DNA of 64,000 nt, from the NCBI RefSeq assembly GCF_900128495.1, contig NZ_LT635801.1, positions 2,628,590 through 2,692,589 on the forward strand, read 5' to 3'. This document shows, in pieces, positions 44,143-52,018 of this stretch; the first letter of the stretch is position 1; each line of letters begins with the position of its first letter. The DNA comes from Bacteroides ilei (GTDB lineage: Bacteria > Bacteroidota > Bacteroidia > Bacteroidales > Bacteroidaceae). Position numbers and translations under genes: made by a program. The notes under the pieces are model-generated. The model was not told where the DNA came from. It ran no database searches and worked only from the letters and a program-made list of their open reading frames with translations.

Positions 44143-44505
44143 ATGATTGAATATTTGATTGTATCCAATAATATTCTCTTGGTAAGAATAGCCAGTTGTG
44201 ATATTGCTTATATCAGTTCGGACGGAAGCTATACCACTATGAAGTTGATAAACGGGGAGGATTATACATTTTCCTTTAATTTGTCATCTTTTGAAAGGAT
44301 TATAGAACAGCAGTTGAAGGATAGTGCCAAAATGTTTATCCGTGTAGGGCGTGGATTACTGATAAACAGCACTTTTATTTATGCGATAAATCTGAACAGA
44401 CAAGAGCTGGTTTTAGCGGATACACGGACTTCTGCCAAATATACGTTACATGTGTCGAAGGATGCTTTACGTGGCTTAAAATCATTGATTGAGAAAACAA
44501 TTTAA
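44143..44505 (+). CDS. Stand-alone LytTR DNA-binding protein
   Basis: A 120-residue protein that is almost all one LytTR DNA-binding domain (about 15-115), recognised by the DIAYISSDGSYT start and FIRVGRGLLINSTFI. There is no receiver domain or membrane segment, so the input signal is unknown. The start at 44143 is preferred over 44050 because the domain begins there and the upstream extension has no family support. It is the first of a tight row with the TonB-like and TPR genes (14-base gap), suggesting it regulates that row. Confidence 0.82.
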   Translation: MIEYLIVSNNILLVRIASCDIAYISSDGSYTTMKLINGEDYTFSFNLSSFERIIEQQLKDSAKMFIRVGRGLLINSTFIYAINLNRQELVLADTRTSAKYTLHVSKDALRGLKSLIEKTI

Positions 44506-44519
44506 TACATCTTATTATT

Positions 44520-45020
44520 ATGAAAGAAGATAATGACGTATATTTTCTAGGTTGTGAAAAAAAGAGATCTTATGCTGGAAGAAAGAAATATATAATGATT
44601 TTTCTCGTGCTTTTGGCATCGGTAATGGTGGGTGGATACTTTGTGTTTATAGATAAAGAGCCGCATGAAGGTGAGATGTTGCAGACTATATCGATATGTC
44701 CGGAAGGTGATGTAGTCAGGAAACCTCGTTTTGACAAGGATAAGGATATAACAGCCTTTTATCAGTGGTTCGGTGAAAATCTGAAATACCCCAAAGGTCT
44801 AGAAGAGATGGAGGCCAAGGTGATTGTTAGATTTGTGGTGAATACGGATAGTAGTCTTTGCGATTTTGAAGTGCTTAAAGCTCCGGATGAAAAAGCTTTT
44901 GAGGAAGCCGTTATCGGTTTACTGAAACGATCTCCCAAGTGGAGTCCTGCCGAATTGGCGGATGGAACAAAAGTGAGAATGGAATTTACGTTGCCTGTGT
45001 CTTTCAAGCCGGAAAAATAA
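44520..45020 (+). CDS. TonB C-terminal domain protein (energy-transducer-like)
   Basis: A 166-residue protein with a short cytoplasmic head, one membrane helix (about 27-45) and a TonB C-terminal domain (about 75-160: NLKYPKGLEEMEAKVIVRF). It would sit in the inner membrane and contact a TonB-dependent receptor, but it lacks the long proline-rich spacer of classical TonB. It is 11 bases upstream of the TPR gene and the next gene after that is a receptor remnant, so it was probably the dedicated partner of that lost receptor. Confidence 0.78.
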   Translation: MKEDNDVYFLGCEKKRSYAGRKKYIMIFLVLLASVMVGGYFVFIDKEPHEGEMLQTISICPEGDVVRKPRFDKDKDITAFYQWFGENLKYPKGLEEMEAKVIVRFVVNTDSSLCDFEVLKAPDEKAFEEAVIGLLKRSPKWSPAELADGTKVRMEFTLPVSFKPEK

Positions 45021-45031
45021 CAGATAAAAAT

Positions 45032-46150
45032 ATGAGGAAAATTCTTTTTGTGTGTTGTCTGATGGGAGTGGTTTTTGGTCAGGCTTCATCATTTGTTCGT
45101 GATACTGATGTTAATATGATGGACTGGAAAAGTTATTATCGCCAAGGTGAATCATATTATCATAGGAGGCAGTTTTTGAAGGCATTGGAGAAATACAGAC
45201 ATGCTCTGAAGCAACATTATTCTGATACCCTTGTACATGCCATTGCAAGCTGTTATTACGAGAGAGGTTATTACAGGAAAAGTATTGAGCTGTATCGTGA
45301 TTTTTTGGAGAATGATTCGTCAGAGCAAAAAATAGACTTGTTGGCTAAATGTTATGATAAGTTAGAATTACCGGATTCAGCGTTGATGTATCGCCGCCAG
45401 ATAGCAGAACGGAATATTGAGAATCAGTCTAATATATTGTTGCTGGTCCAGGACTGTCTGAGTCTGGAGATACCAGATACAGCACTTTATTTTCTGGATA
45501 GATATACTGCTGTTGACTCTACCGATTTGACTGTCAACAAACTAAGGGCATATATCTTTTACAGGACAGGAAACTATCATCGTGCTATTGATCTCTATGA
45601 GCAAATAAAAGATGCAGGAGACAATCAGACCAGTACCAATTATTATCTTGGGTTATCGTATGCTCAGGCGGATAGTCTGTCAAAAGCATACGATTGTTTG
45701 GAGCTTGCGGTGGAACAGACCCGTAGGCGGAATGCGCATATCTTATGCCAATTCGGTATTGTGAGTAGTAAATTAGGGGATTTGAGTGTAGGAAATCAGG
45801 CTCTTGATGAAGCGATAGACCTTTTGCAGCCGGATAAGACATTGATGGGTTATTTATATGAAACAAAGGCTTCCAATTTCACAAAGATGAGACAGGTTGA
45901 CGAAGCCATCGCTTGTTATAAACGAAGTCTGGAATATAATCCACACCACTATATGTGTATTTTCCACATCGGTTATTTATTTCATTTGAAAAAGGATATT
46001 CATAACGAAAAGGTTTTTTTTGAAAGATTTCTGGGTGCAGTAAAGAAAGCAAATAAAGAGGATGAATATAAGAAATCGGTCGAATATGCAGTAGGTTATT
46101 TGAAATCGGCTAAGGAAGAAGATTTTTTCCGTGGTGGGTTTATTGATTGA
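45032..46150 (+). CDS. Periplasmic TPR-repeat protein
   Basis: A 372-residue protein with a signal peptide (about 1-19) and about eight tetratricopeptide repeats (for example FLKALEKYRHALK, YRKSIELYRDFL, VDEAIACYKRSLEYNP). TPRs bind other proteins; the partner is unknown. The ATG at 45032 is chosen because it begins a clean signal peptide; an upstream in-frame start would overlap the TonB-like gene. It is third in the LytTR-TonB-TPR row and 29 bases upstream of the receptor stub. Confidence 0.8.
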   Translation: MRKILFVCCLMGVVFGQASSFVRDTDVNMMDWKSYYRQGESYYHRRQFLKALEKYRHALKQHYSDTLVHAIASCYYERGYYRKSIELYRDFLENDSSEQKIDLLAKCYDKLELPDSALMYRRQIAERNIENQSNILLLVQDCLSLEIPDTALYFLDRYTAVDSTDLTVNKLRAYIFYRTGNYHRAIDLYEQIKDAGDNQTSTNYYLGLSYAQADSLSKAYDCLELAVEQTRRRNAHILCQFGIVSSKLGDLSVGNQALDEAIDLLQPDKTLMGYLYETKASNFTKMRQVDEAIACYKRSLEYNPHHYMCIFHIGYLFHLKKDIHNEKVFFERFLGAVKKANKEDEYKKSVEYAVGYLKSAKEEDFFRGGFID

Positions 46151-46179
46151 TAGAGTTATACTTTAAGGATACTTTATTT

Positions 46180-46319
46180 ATGAGAAAATCTTTCTGTTCT
46201 TCTTTTCTATGTTTATTGGAGGGACATCTATGGTTCAAACTATACAGGGAAGGATTATAGATACCGGTTCATCTGCTGTAGACGGAGCTACGGTTGTTCT
46301 GCAGGAACTTTCCGTATAA
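46180..46319 (+). pseudogene. Remnant of a TonB-linked outer-membrane protein
   Basis: The ATG at 46180 opens a signal peptide (MRKSFCSSFLCL). After one frameshift near 46212 the other frame reads FIGGTSMVQTIQGRI, followed by IDTGSSAVDGATVVLQ, which is the start of a carboxypeptidase-regulatory-like domain as found at the front of TonB-dependent receptors. The frame stops at 46319, after about 45 codons. It is the fourth gene of the LytTR row, now frameshifted and cut short. The sequence beyond is unrelated, so a rearrangement joined here. Confidence 0.68.
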
Positions 46320-46342
46320 CCTGATTCCCCATAAAGGATTAT

Positions 46343-46552
46343 AAAAAAAGTCCTACAAAATCGATATTTTGTAGGACTTGCCTTTTCTTTGGGTGATCCG
46401 CCTGGGTCTTGAACCATGCGGTTCACAAGTCTTAAAATCAATATTTAAGCGTACCTCAATCTTTAAGGGGGTACGAATTAGGCACTTTTTTCAAAGAACA
46501 TTTGACTTCCCTTGTCGGGATTGTGTCTGCCTTTATCTTCGGTTCAAAGATA
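46343..46552 (-). ncRNA. Putative structured small RNA of about 200 nt (Bacteroidales-1/6S-like candidate)
   Basis: Read leftward, TATCTTTG (46545-46552) is a perfect -7 box with TTG 20 bases upstream. About 160 bases further lies a strong intrinsic terminator: a 14-bp perfect stem (46348-46361 with 46366-46379), loop CGAT and a T7 tail. Between them there is no ORF but several small hairpins, including TGAACC-GCAT-GGTTCA and a GTACC/GGTAC pair. A Bacteroidetes promoter, 150-200 nt length and terminator fit the published description of Bacteroidales-1 RNAs, possibly 6S RNA. The assignment is from memory and layout, not from alignment. Confidence 0.55.
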
Positions 46553-46600
46553 CAGTTTTATTTTGAACTGTGCAAGTCGTTGAAAATAAATCTTATGCGG

Positions 46601-46651
46601 TTAGTGCAAGGTGCAAGCTATATATATAAATATACTTGCACCTTGCACTAA
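46601..46651. repeat. Perfect 17-bp inverted repeat after the AraC gene
   Basis: Arms 46601-46617 and 46635-46651 are perfect reverse complements (TTAGTGCAAGGTGCAAG) around a 17-nt A/T spacer; each arm has the internal repeat TGCAAG. It is 11 bases after the AraC stop on the minus strand. It could be that gene's terminator (no strong T tail) or a recombination or protein-binding site at the edge of the mobile region. Confidence 0.7.
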
Positions 46652-46662
46652 ATCGTGAGAAA

Positions 46663-47505
46663 CTACATCTGTTGATTAATTTTCCTAAATTCGGTAGGAC
46701 TGATACCTTTGTATTTACGGAACAGTCTGTTCAAATGACTCTCATCGGTAAATCCAAGTTCTTCTACGATTTCATTGATTCTCATATCGGTATGCAGAAG
46801 TCTACTTTCTACCATCTTCATTTTATAATTCAAGATATATTGTTGCATGGTTTCATTGGTTTGCTTCTTAAAATATCTCCCTAAATAGTTTGGAGAAATA
46901 CCAAAATGCTGACTAATTGCTTTTGCCTTAATCTTATCAGGATGATAGATGTTGGATTGGATATATTGCAGAATGTTCAATGACATTTCGGTTGAGTTTT
47001 CATCCAGTTTTTCTGGCAGGAACATGGCTACATTGCGGGCAACCACGATAATGATGGTATTGATTAGCTGCGTGATGATTTCCGTACTGTATAAATGTTT
47101 GTTCGTATATTCACGTATAATGGCTTCTATCATCGGTTTCACTAGTAATTTATCCGTTATGTTTCGCAAGATGCAGCCCGGTTGATGATTGGCATGTTGC
47201 AGAATAAACTCTAAACGTTGAATATTGTCTGCACCAAACACCGCCGAATGTATGTAGATGTCATTGAATTTAATATAGACGAATTTCGTTTTTGTGTGTA
47301 TGTCAAACGCATGTATATCTCCCGGCGTAATCATAAACAGGTGTCCATCATGGTAAGGAAACTTATGGTTATTTATCCACTGAATACCAGTACCTGTTAA
47401 GATATAGACCAATTCAAAAAAAGTATGGTCGTGTTCCTTCAATGTGGATTCGTCCAACTCACTGAATAATATTTCAAATGGCTGGTGCAAATTTTCTCTT
47501 TTCAT
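46663..47505 (-). CDS. AraC-family transcriptional regulator
   Basis: A 281-residue regulator with an N-terminal cupin sensor domain (about 1-150) and a C-terminal AraC double helix-turn-helix (about 185-280: ISQHFGISPNYLGRYFKK and IVEELGFTDESHLNRLFRKYKGISPTEF). The start at 47505 is preferred over 47565 because the upstream extension is hydrophobic and lies over the promoter. Divergent from the acetyltransferase-HAD-RteC operon across 97 bases, which it probably controls. The inducer is unknown. Confidence 0.88.
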   Translation of the reverse strand: MKRENLHQPFEILFSELDESTLKEHDHTFFELVYILTGTGIQWINNHKFPYHDGHLFMITPGDIHAFDIHTKTKFVYIKFNDIYIHSAVFGADNIQRLEFILQHANHQPGCILRNITDKLLVKPMIEAIIREYTNKHLYSTEIITQLINTIIIVVARNVAMFLPEKLDENSTEMSLNILQYIQSNIYHPDKIKAKAISQHFGISPNYLGRYFKKQTNETMQQYILNYKMKMVESRLLHTDMRINEIVEELGFTDESHLNRLFRKYKGISPTEFRKINQQM

Positions 47506-47524
47506 ACGAAAAACTATTTGAACG

Positions 47525-47585
47525 CAAAGATACAGATAAAAGGAAAAATAATACAGGGAAATCATACAAAATATGTATAATTTTG
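47525..47585. promoter_or_regulatory. Divergent promoters of araC-type gene and acetyltransferase operon
   Basis: On the minus strand TATCTTTG (47525-47532) is the -7 box for the AraC gene; on the plus strand TAATTTTG (47578-47585) is the -7 box for the acetyltransferase gene starting at 47603. The minus-strand box also reads GTATCTTTGC. Confidence 0.6.
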
Positions 47586-47602
47586 CCTAAACATTAAAAG
47601 CA

Positions 47603-48211
47603 ATGAGTATGAACGATGAATTAAAAAAATGTTTGTCCGGAGAATGGTACGATTGCCATGCCCCTGTCTTTATTGAGTTTAAGAAAAAGACCCACAAGTT
47701 ATTGTTGAAGTATAACGCACTACCCTACGAAAGCAGGGAGGAAAGGCGGTCTGTTCTAAAAGAAATGCTTGGAAGCATCGGTGAGAATGTTTCCGTTGGC
47801 AATCCTTTTGTGTGCGATTATGGCTGTAATATTTATATTGGTAACAATGTCAGTATCAACACAGGATGCACATTGGTGGATTGTAATAAAATCAGTATTG
47901 GAAATAATGTTTTGATTGCCCCCAATGTACAAATCTATACAGCAACGCACCCCATAGAATTGAACGAACGTCTGACACCCGTAGAAACGCCTGATGGAAT
48001 CGAATATGTTCGGCATACCTACGCTTTACCTGTCACCATTGAGGATGGGTGTTGGATTGGTGGAGGTGTCATCATCTTGCCGGGTGTTACTATCGGCAAG
48101 GGAAGCGTAATAGGTGCAGGAAGTGTTGTAACTAAATCTATTCCTGAAAACAGTTTGGCAGTAGGAAATCCTTGTAAAGTTATTCGCAAAATTAATTTTT
48201 CCCATGAGTAA
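47603..48211 (+). CDS. Maltose/galactoside O-acetyltransferase-like protein
   Basis: A 202-residue hexapeptide-repeat acetyltransferase of the Maa/LacA/NodL type: an N-terminal helical cap (about 1-55) and a left-handed beta-helix (about 60-190), with the catalytic histidine in TATHPIEL and the closing VGNPCKVIR. Such enzymes move an acetyl group from acetyl-CoA to a sugar hydroxyl; the acceptor is not predictable. It heads an operon with the HAD phosphatase (8-base overlap) and the first RteC gene. Confidence 0.88.
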   Translation: MSMNDELKKCLSGEWYDCHAPVFIEFKKKTHKLLLKYNALPYESREERRSVLKEMLGSIGENVSVGNPFVCDYGCNIYIGNNVSINTGCTLVDCNKISIGNNVLIAPNVQIYTATHPIELNERLTPVETPDGIEYVRHTYALPVTIEDGCWIGGGVIILPGVTIGKGSVIGAGSVVTKSIPENSLAVGNPCKVIRKINFSHE

Positions 48212-48851
48212 AGTTAAACTAGTAGCTTTTGATTTGGACGGTACCATTGGTGATACCATCCCCTTATGCATACGATCTTTCAAAAAAGCTGTAATACCTT
48301 ATATCGGACACGAATTGTCTGATGACGATGTAATACAGACTTTCGGCTTAAATGAGCAAGGAATGATAGGGAGTATTATAGATACTTTACACAAAGAAAG
48401 TGCATTAGAAGATTTCTATACTATCTATAAAAATCTGCATGAACAGATGTGTCCCCGACCATTTCCCGGAATACGAAAACTGATAACCGACTTGAAACAA
48501 AGCGGCATTATTGTAGCACTTATAACGGGGAAAGGGTCAAAAAGCTGTGACATCACTTTACAGCAATTTGATATGAATACTTTATTTGATAAAGTTCTGA
48601 CTGGTAATGAGGTAAGAAACATAAAAGCGGATTCGTTGAAATGGTTACTGCAAAGCTATCATTTATCACCCTGTGAAGTAGTATATATCGGAGATACTAT
48701 TGCTGATATTAAGGCATGTAAGGCAATAGGAGTAGATTGCCTTTCTGCTGCATGGGGAGTGCCAGAAAAGGTTGCACAAGATTTAGTAAGGCATAATAAA
48801 AATATTTTTTACGATATACCATCCCTCTACAATCATCTTCTAACCAAATAA
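48204..48851 (+). CDS. HAD-family phosphatase (phosphoglycolate phosphatase-like)
   Basis: A 215-residue HAD hydrolase with all four motifs: VAFDLDGTIGDT (nucleophile D10), LITGKGSKS (motif II), the lysine in KADSLKWLL (motif III) and YIGDTIADIKA (motif IV). The alpha-helical cap fits the PGP/Gph branch acting on small phosphorylated metabolites. Its start overlaps the stop of the acetyltransferase gene by 8 bases, and RteC follows 34 bases downstream. Substrate unknown. Confidence 0.87.
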   Translation: MSKVKLVAFDLDGTIGDTIPLCIRSFKKAVIPYIGHELSDDDVIQTFGLNEQGMIGSIIDTLHKESALEDFYTIYKNLHEQMCPRPFPGIRKLITDLKQSGIIVALITGKGSKSCDITLQQFDMNTLFDKVLTGNEVRNIKADSLKWLLQSYHLSPCEVVYIGDTIADIKACKAIGVDCLSAAWGVPEKVAQDLVRHNKNIFYDIPSLYNHLLTK

Positions 48852-48885
48852 GTCCAACCTTCTGATAAACCTCTTGTAACAGAAT

Positions 48886-49737
48886 ATGATGAAAGAGAAA
48901 ATAAACAAAATATTAGCACAAATAGATTTAGAGATTGACGAAATCGATCTCTACGGCTATGATATTATTGAAACTTCTCTTTCAATGGTACATCGTTTAC
49001 GGAATATTCTAATTGATTTGAAGAACCAGTTACAAACTTATGTGTTTGCATCAAAAGAAGAGGAAATATCTTTTTTCAAAAATCAGAAACCTGAGTTGTT
49101 GGGACGTTTATTGTATTTCTATAAGATATATCGCATTGAAACGCAATGCCCGACAGGAAGCAATGAAGTCATAAAACATCATATTAACATGGAACTGGAC
49201 AGTCTGACTTACTTCTTTAATCGTAATTTGGATTTTTATCAATATTATCGTTCTAATTCAACTATATATGATGAATATTACTTTATACGTGGCAAAACAG
49301 ATATTCGTTTATGTATCGATAGCGCACAATTTGATAAAGACCCCAACTTTTCAACCGGATATGATTATAAAGTCGCGAAAATACTTGCCAATGAAATGCT
49401 ACGTATTTATCTAAACAAGAAGTTACAGAAACTCGAAAACGAAAGTTATATAGAGAAGCAACAACATAGTATCAATTCAAAAACACCTGTTCGCTTTACG
49501 GGAAAAAAAGCTGCACTAATAGAACTTGGCTATGCTTTGGTTTCTTCCGGCGACATCAATCATGGAAATATTGAAATTAAGGAGTTCATGAATTTCCTTA
49601 GTTCTATGTTCAATATAGATTTAGGCGGTTATTATGATGCGTATATTGCCATGAAAGAGCGTAAAGACAGGACTACTTATCTTCGTAAACTAACAGATAA
49701 TCTTATTAAGCGTATGGATAACGATGATTTACGATGA
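48886..49737 (+). CDS. rteC: RteC-like excision regulator, copy 1
   Basis: A 283-residue RteC-domain protein. In CTnDOT, RteC is the DNA-binding protein that activates the excision operon. The C-terminal third (about 200-283: FTGKKAALIELGYALVSSGD onward) is nearly the same as in copy 2 at 52019-52864, while the N-terminal half is more divergent. It is the last gene of the acetyltransferase-HAD operon. No RteA sensor or RteB response regulator is in the window, so its expression seems to depend on the upstream cargo promoter and the AraC protein. Confidence 0.88.
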   Translation: MMKEKINKILAQIDLEIDEIDLYGYDIIETSLSMVHRLRNILIDLKNQLQTYVFASKEEEISFFKNQKPELLGRLLYFYKIYRIETQCPTGSNEVIKHHINMELDSLTYFFNRNLDFYQYYRSNSTIYDEYYFIRGKTDIRLCIDSAQFDKDPNFSTGYDYKVAKILANEMLRIYLNKKLQKLENESYIEKQQHSINSKTPVRFTGKKAALIELGYALVSSGDINHGNIEIKEFMNFLSSMFNIDLGGYYDAYIAMKERKDRTTYLRKLTDNLIKRMDNDDLR

Positions 49738-49845
49738 TAATCAAAAAAGAATGAACTTATAACTGAATCCTGTTTTCATTTACACAAAATTTTGGACAGT
49801 GTCAAAAAAGTCTTTAGATTATAATATTTATCTTCTAAATTTTAC

Positions 49846-50076
49846 TACTTTTGTGATATAACGCTTTATTAATACAGATTGTTCAACCCATATGAAATGG
49901 CAAGTGTGCATATAGCTACGCTTAACGGATAGCATTTTAGTCATAGCTATTCAACAACGGACAGGCTTATAATAGGTTTGTCCTTTCTTGTTTTGCCATT
50001 ATTCCAAATTCATAATTATGCGATGTGTCATGCCGCCTTGTGCAGCAGGACTTGTCGCATCATATCAAGTTGAACA
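49846..50076 (+). promoter_or_regulatory. Promoter and attenuator-like leader of the MATE operon
   Basis: TACTTTTG (49846-49853) is a -7 box. The leader of about 215 nt has a seven-codon ORF MKWQVCI (49892-49915). Its stop region pairs with TAGCTAT at 49944-49950 (partner 49912-49918); an alternative hairpin GGATAGC/GCTATTC (49927-49933 with 49946-49952) uses the same bases. Then an 11-bp terminator-like hairpin (49959-49983) leads into TTTCTTGTTTTG. A last hairpin (50018-50060) lies just before the ATG at 50077. Mutually exclusive hairpins with a short leader peptide are what ribosome-stalling attenuators look like, as known for tetQ in CTnDOT. Confidence 0.65.
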
Positions 50077-51366
50077 ATGAACTATACATATAAGAATATT
50101 TGGCTCATCAATTTTCCCGTAATGATGAGCATCCTTATCGAACAACTTATCAATATCACCGATGCTATTTTCTTGGGGCATGTAGGAGAAATAGAACTGG
50201 GTGCATCCGCCCTTGCCGGGGTTTGGTATCTGGCTATCTATATGCTCGGCTTCGGTTTCAGTTTGGGCTTACAGGTCGTTATCGCACGGCGTAATGGCGA
50301 GCAGCATTATTCCGAAACAGGGAAGACATTTTTTCAAGGATTGTTTTTCCTGTCGGGACTTGCTGTCTTTTTGTATTTGTTCTCCAAACTGTTTTCCCCG
50401 ATTATTCTAAGTAAGCTGATTGCTTCTGCGGAAGTCTATCATGCTGTGATTGATTATTTGGACGGACGAATTTGGGGACTGTTGTTCTCCTTTCCATTCC
50501 TTGCCTTACGCTCGTTCATGGTCGGTATTACCTATACAAAAGCCTTGAACATGGCGGCTCTGACAGCCGTATTAGTGAACATTCCAAGTAATTGGCTGCT
50601 CATATTCCATTGGGACATGGGAATAGCAGGTGCAGCCATCGCATCGTCTTTTTCCGAAGCATGTTCATTGGCAGTGCTGGCAATCCATGTTTCACGTAAA
50701 ATGGATAAAAGGCTTTATGGCTTGTCTTGGAGCTTCGACAAAGGTGTATTACTCCATGTTTATCATGTATCCGTTTGGAGCATGTTCCATTCGTTTATCA
50801 GCGTAGCCCCTTGGTTTCTGTTTTTCGTAGCAATAGAACATTTGGGAGAATTGCAACTGGCAGTAGCAAACATTCTCCGAAGCATATCTGCCCTATTCTT
50901 TGTCATTGTCAGTTCGTTTGCCGCCACAACTGGCTCGTTGGTAAGTAATCTGATTGGAGCAAACGAAAGAGAACAAGTGTTTCAGTTATGCAGTAGGGTA
51001 ATCCGATTAGGCTATGCTGTCGGCTTACCGCTGATTACGCTTGCGTTGGTATTCCATCAGTCTGTTGTCAGTGTCTATACAGATAATTCGAATATCGTAC
51101 AAACTGCATGGTTTCCGTTTGTGGTCATGTTGCTTAACTACGTCTTTGCCTTACCCGGTTATGTCTATATGAATGCTGTAACAGGAACAGGAGCAACACG
51201 AACAGCTTTCATCTTTCAGGCGACAACCATTGTTGCCTATCTGCTCTACCTGTGGGGATTGAGCCATTGGGATGTACCTCTTGCCGTTTATTGGACGGTA
51301 GAATACCTGTTCGTAATTGGACTTGGGGTGCAATCTGTTATTTATCTTAAATATAAACACTATTAA
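50077..51366 (+). CDS. MATE-family multidrug exporter
   Basis: A 429-residue inner-membrane protein with about 12 hydrophobic helices in two homologous halves. The opening FPVMMSILIEQLINITDAIFLGHVGE is the MATE/NorM hallmark. It would export cationic drugs or metabolites using a Na+ or H+ gradient. It sits behind an attenuator-like leader and 12 bases before a Vat-like acetyltransferase, so it looks like a resistance gene of the element. The drug is not predictable. Confidence 0.9.
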   Translation: MNYTYKNIWLINFPVMMSILIEQLINITDAIFLGHVGEIELGASALAGVWYLAIYMLGFGFSLGLQVVIARRNGEQHYSETGKTFFQGLFFLSGLAVFLYLFSKLFSPIILSKLIASAEVYHAVIDYLDGRIWGLLFSFPFLALRSFMVGITYTKALNMAALTAVLVNIPSNWLLIFHWDMGIAGAAIASSFSEACSLAVLAIHVSRKMDKRLYGLSWSFDKGVLLHVYHVSVWSMFHSFISVAPWFLFFVAIEHLGELQLAVANILRSISALFFVIVSSFAATTGSLVSNLIGANEREQVFQLCSRVIRLGYAVGLPLITLALVFHQSVVSVYTDNSNIVQTAWFPFVVMLLNYVFALPGYVYMNAVTGTGATRTAFIFQATTIVAYLLYLWGLSHWDVPLAVYWTVEYLFVIGLGVQSVIYLKYKHY

Positions 51367-51378
51367 AAACTGAATGTC

Positions 51379-52017
51379 ATGATGAAAAAGATATATCCAC
51401 GCACAGGCGACACGCAGACTGTGTACCTGAATGCGGTTGTAAAAGACCCGTCTATCGAAGTGGGCGACTACACCATCTACAATGATTTCGTGTCCGACCC
51501 GTTACTTTTCGAGCGGAACAATGTGCTTTATCATTATCCTATTAACCATGAGCGGCTGATAATTGGCAAGTTTTGTTCCATTGCCTGCGGTGTGAAATTT
51601 CTGTTCAACTGTGCCAACCATACCTTGAAATCCTTATCCACATATACTTTCCCACTTTTTTATGAGGACTGGGATTTGGAGAAATCGGATGTGGTAACGG
51701 CTTGGGATAACAAAGGCGACATCGTGATAGGTAACGATGTATGGATAGGCTATGAAGCATTGATTATGGCTGGCGTTCACATCGGCAACGGGGCAATCAT
51801 AGGTTCCCGTGCCGTTGTTACGAAAGATGTACCACCTTATACGATAGTTGGCGGTGTTCCTGCCAGACCGATAAGAAAGCGTTTCGATGAAGAAGTGATA
51901 CAGAAGCTCGAAACGCTGAAATGGTGGGATTGGTCTGCTGAGAAGATACAGCGATGCTTGCGTTATATTGGGAAAGGTGATATAGACGGGTTGTTACAAA
52001 TGGTTGATAATATGTAG
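51379..52017 (+). CDS. Xenobiotic acetyltransferase (Vat/CatB-like)
   Basis: A 212-residue hexapeptide-repeat acetyltransferase of the XAT class, which includes streptogramin A acetyltransferases (Vat) and CatB chloramphenicol acetyltransferases. Landmarks are [20 protein letters not shown], the catalytic histidine in [26 protein letters not shown] and the C-terminal [10 protein letters not shown]. The order matches Vat proteins as I recall them. It is expected to inactivate an antibiotic with acetyl-CoA. Second in the MATE-acetyltransferase-RteC operon; its stop is one base from the RteC start. The drug needs testing. Confidence 0.85.
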   Translation: MMKKIYPRTGDTQTVYLNAVVKDPSIEVGDYTIYNDFVSDPLLFERNNVLYHYPINHERLIIGKFCSIACGVKFLFNCANHTLKSLSTYTFPLFYEDWDLEKSDVVTAWDNKGDIVIGNDVWIGYEALIMAGVHIGNGAIIGSRAVVTKDVPPYTIVGGVPARPIRKRFDEEVIQKLETLKWWDWSAEKIQRCLRYIGKGDIDGLLQMVDNM

Positions 52018-52018
52018 C

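Noticed and set aside
44520..45020. TonB-like protein as a complete classical TonB.
   Set aside because: It lacks the proline-rich periplasmic spacer and no ExbB/ExbD genes are adjacent, so only the C-terminal domain call is made.
46381..46440. A minus-strand GGTTCAAGACCC with a following GCGGATCACCC looked like a tRNA 3' end.
   Set aside because: The T-stem pairs poorly, no D-arm, anticodon stem or matching acceptor strand is found upstream, and a promoter-terminator small RNA explains the region better.
47524..47533. GTATCTTTGC on the minus strand matches the CTnDOT core GTANNTTTGC and could be an attachment site.
   Set aside because: The same bases form the -7 box of the AraC promoter. 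The core and TAnnTTTG are so alike that chance matches are expected, and no integrase or second copy is visible.
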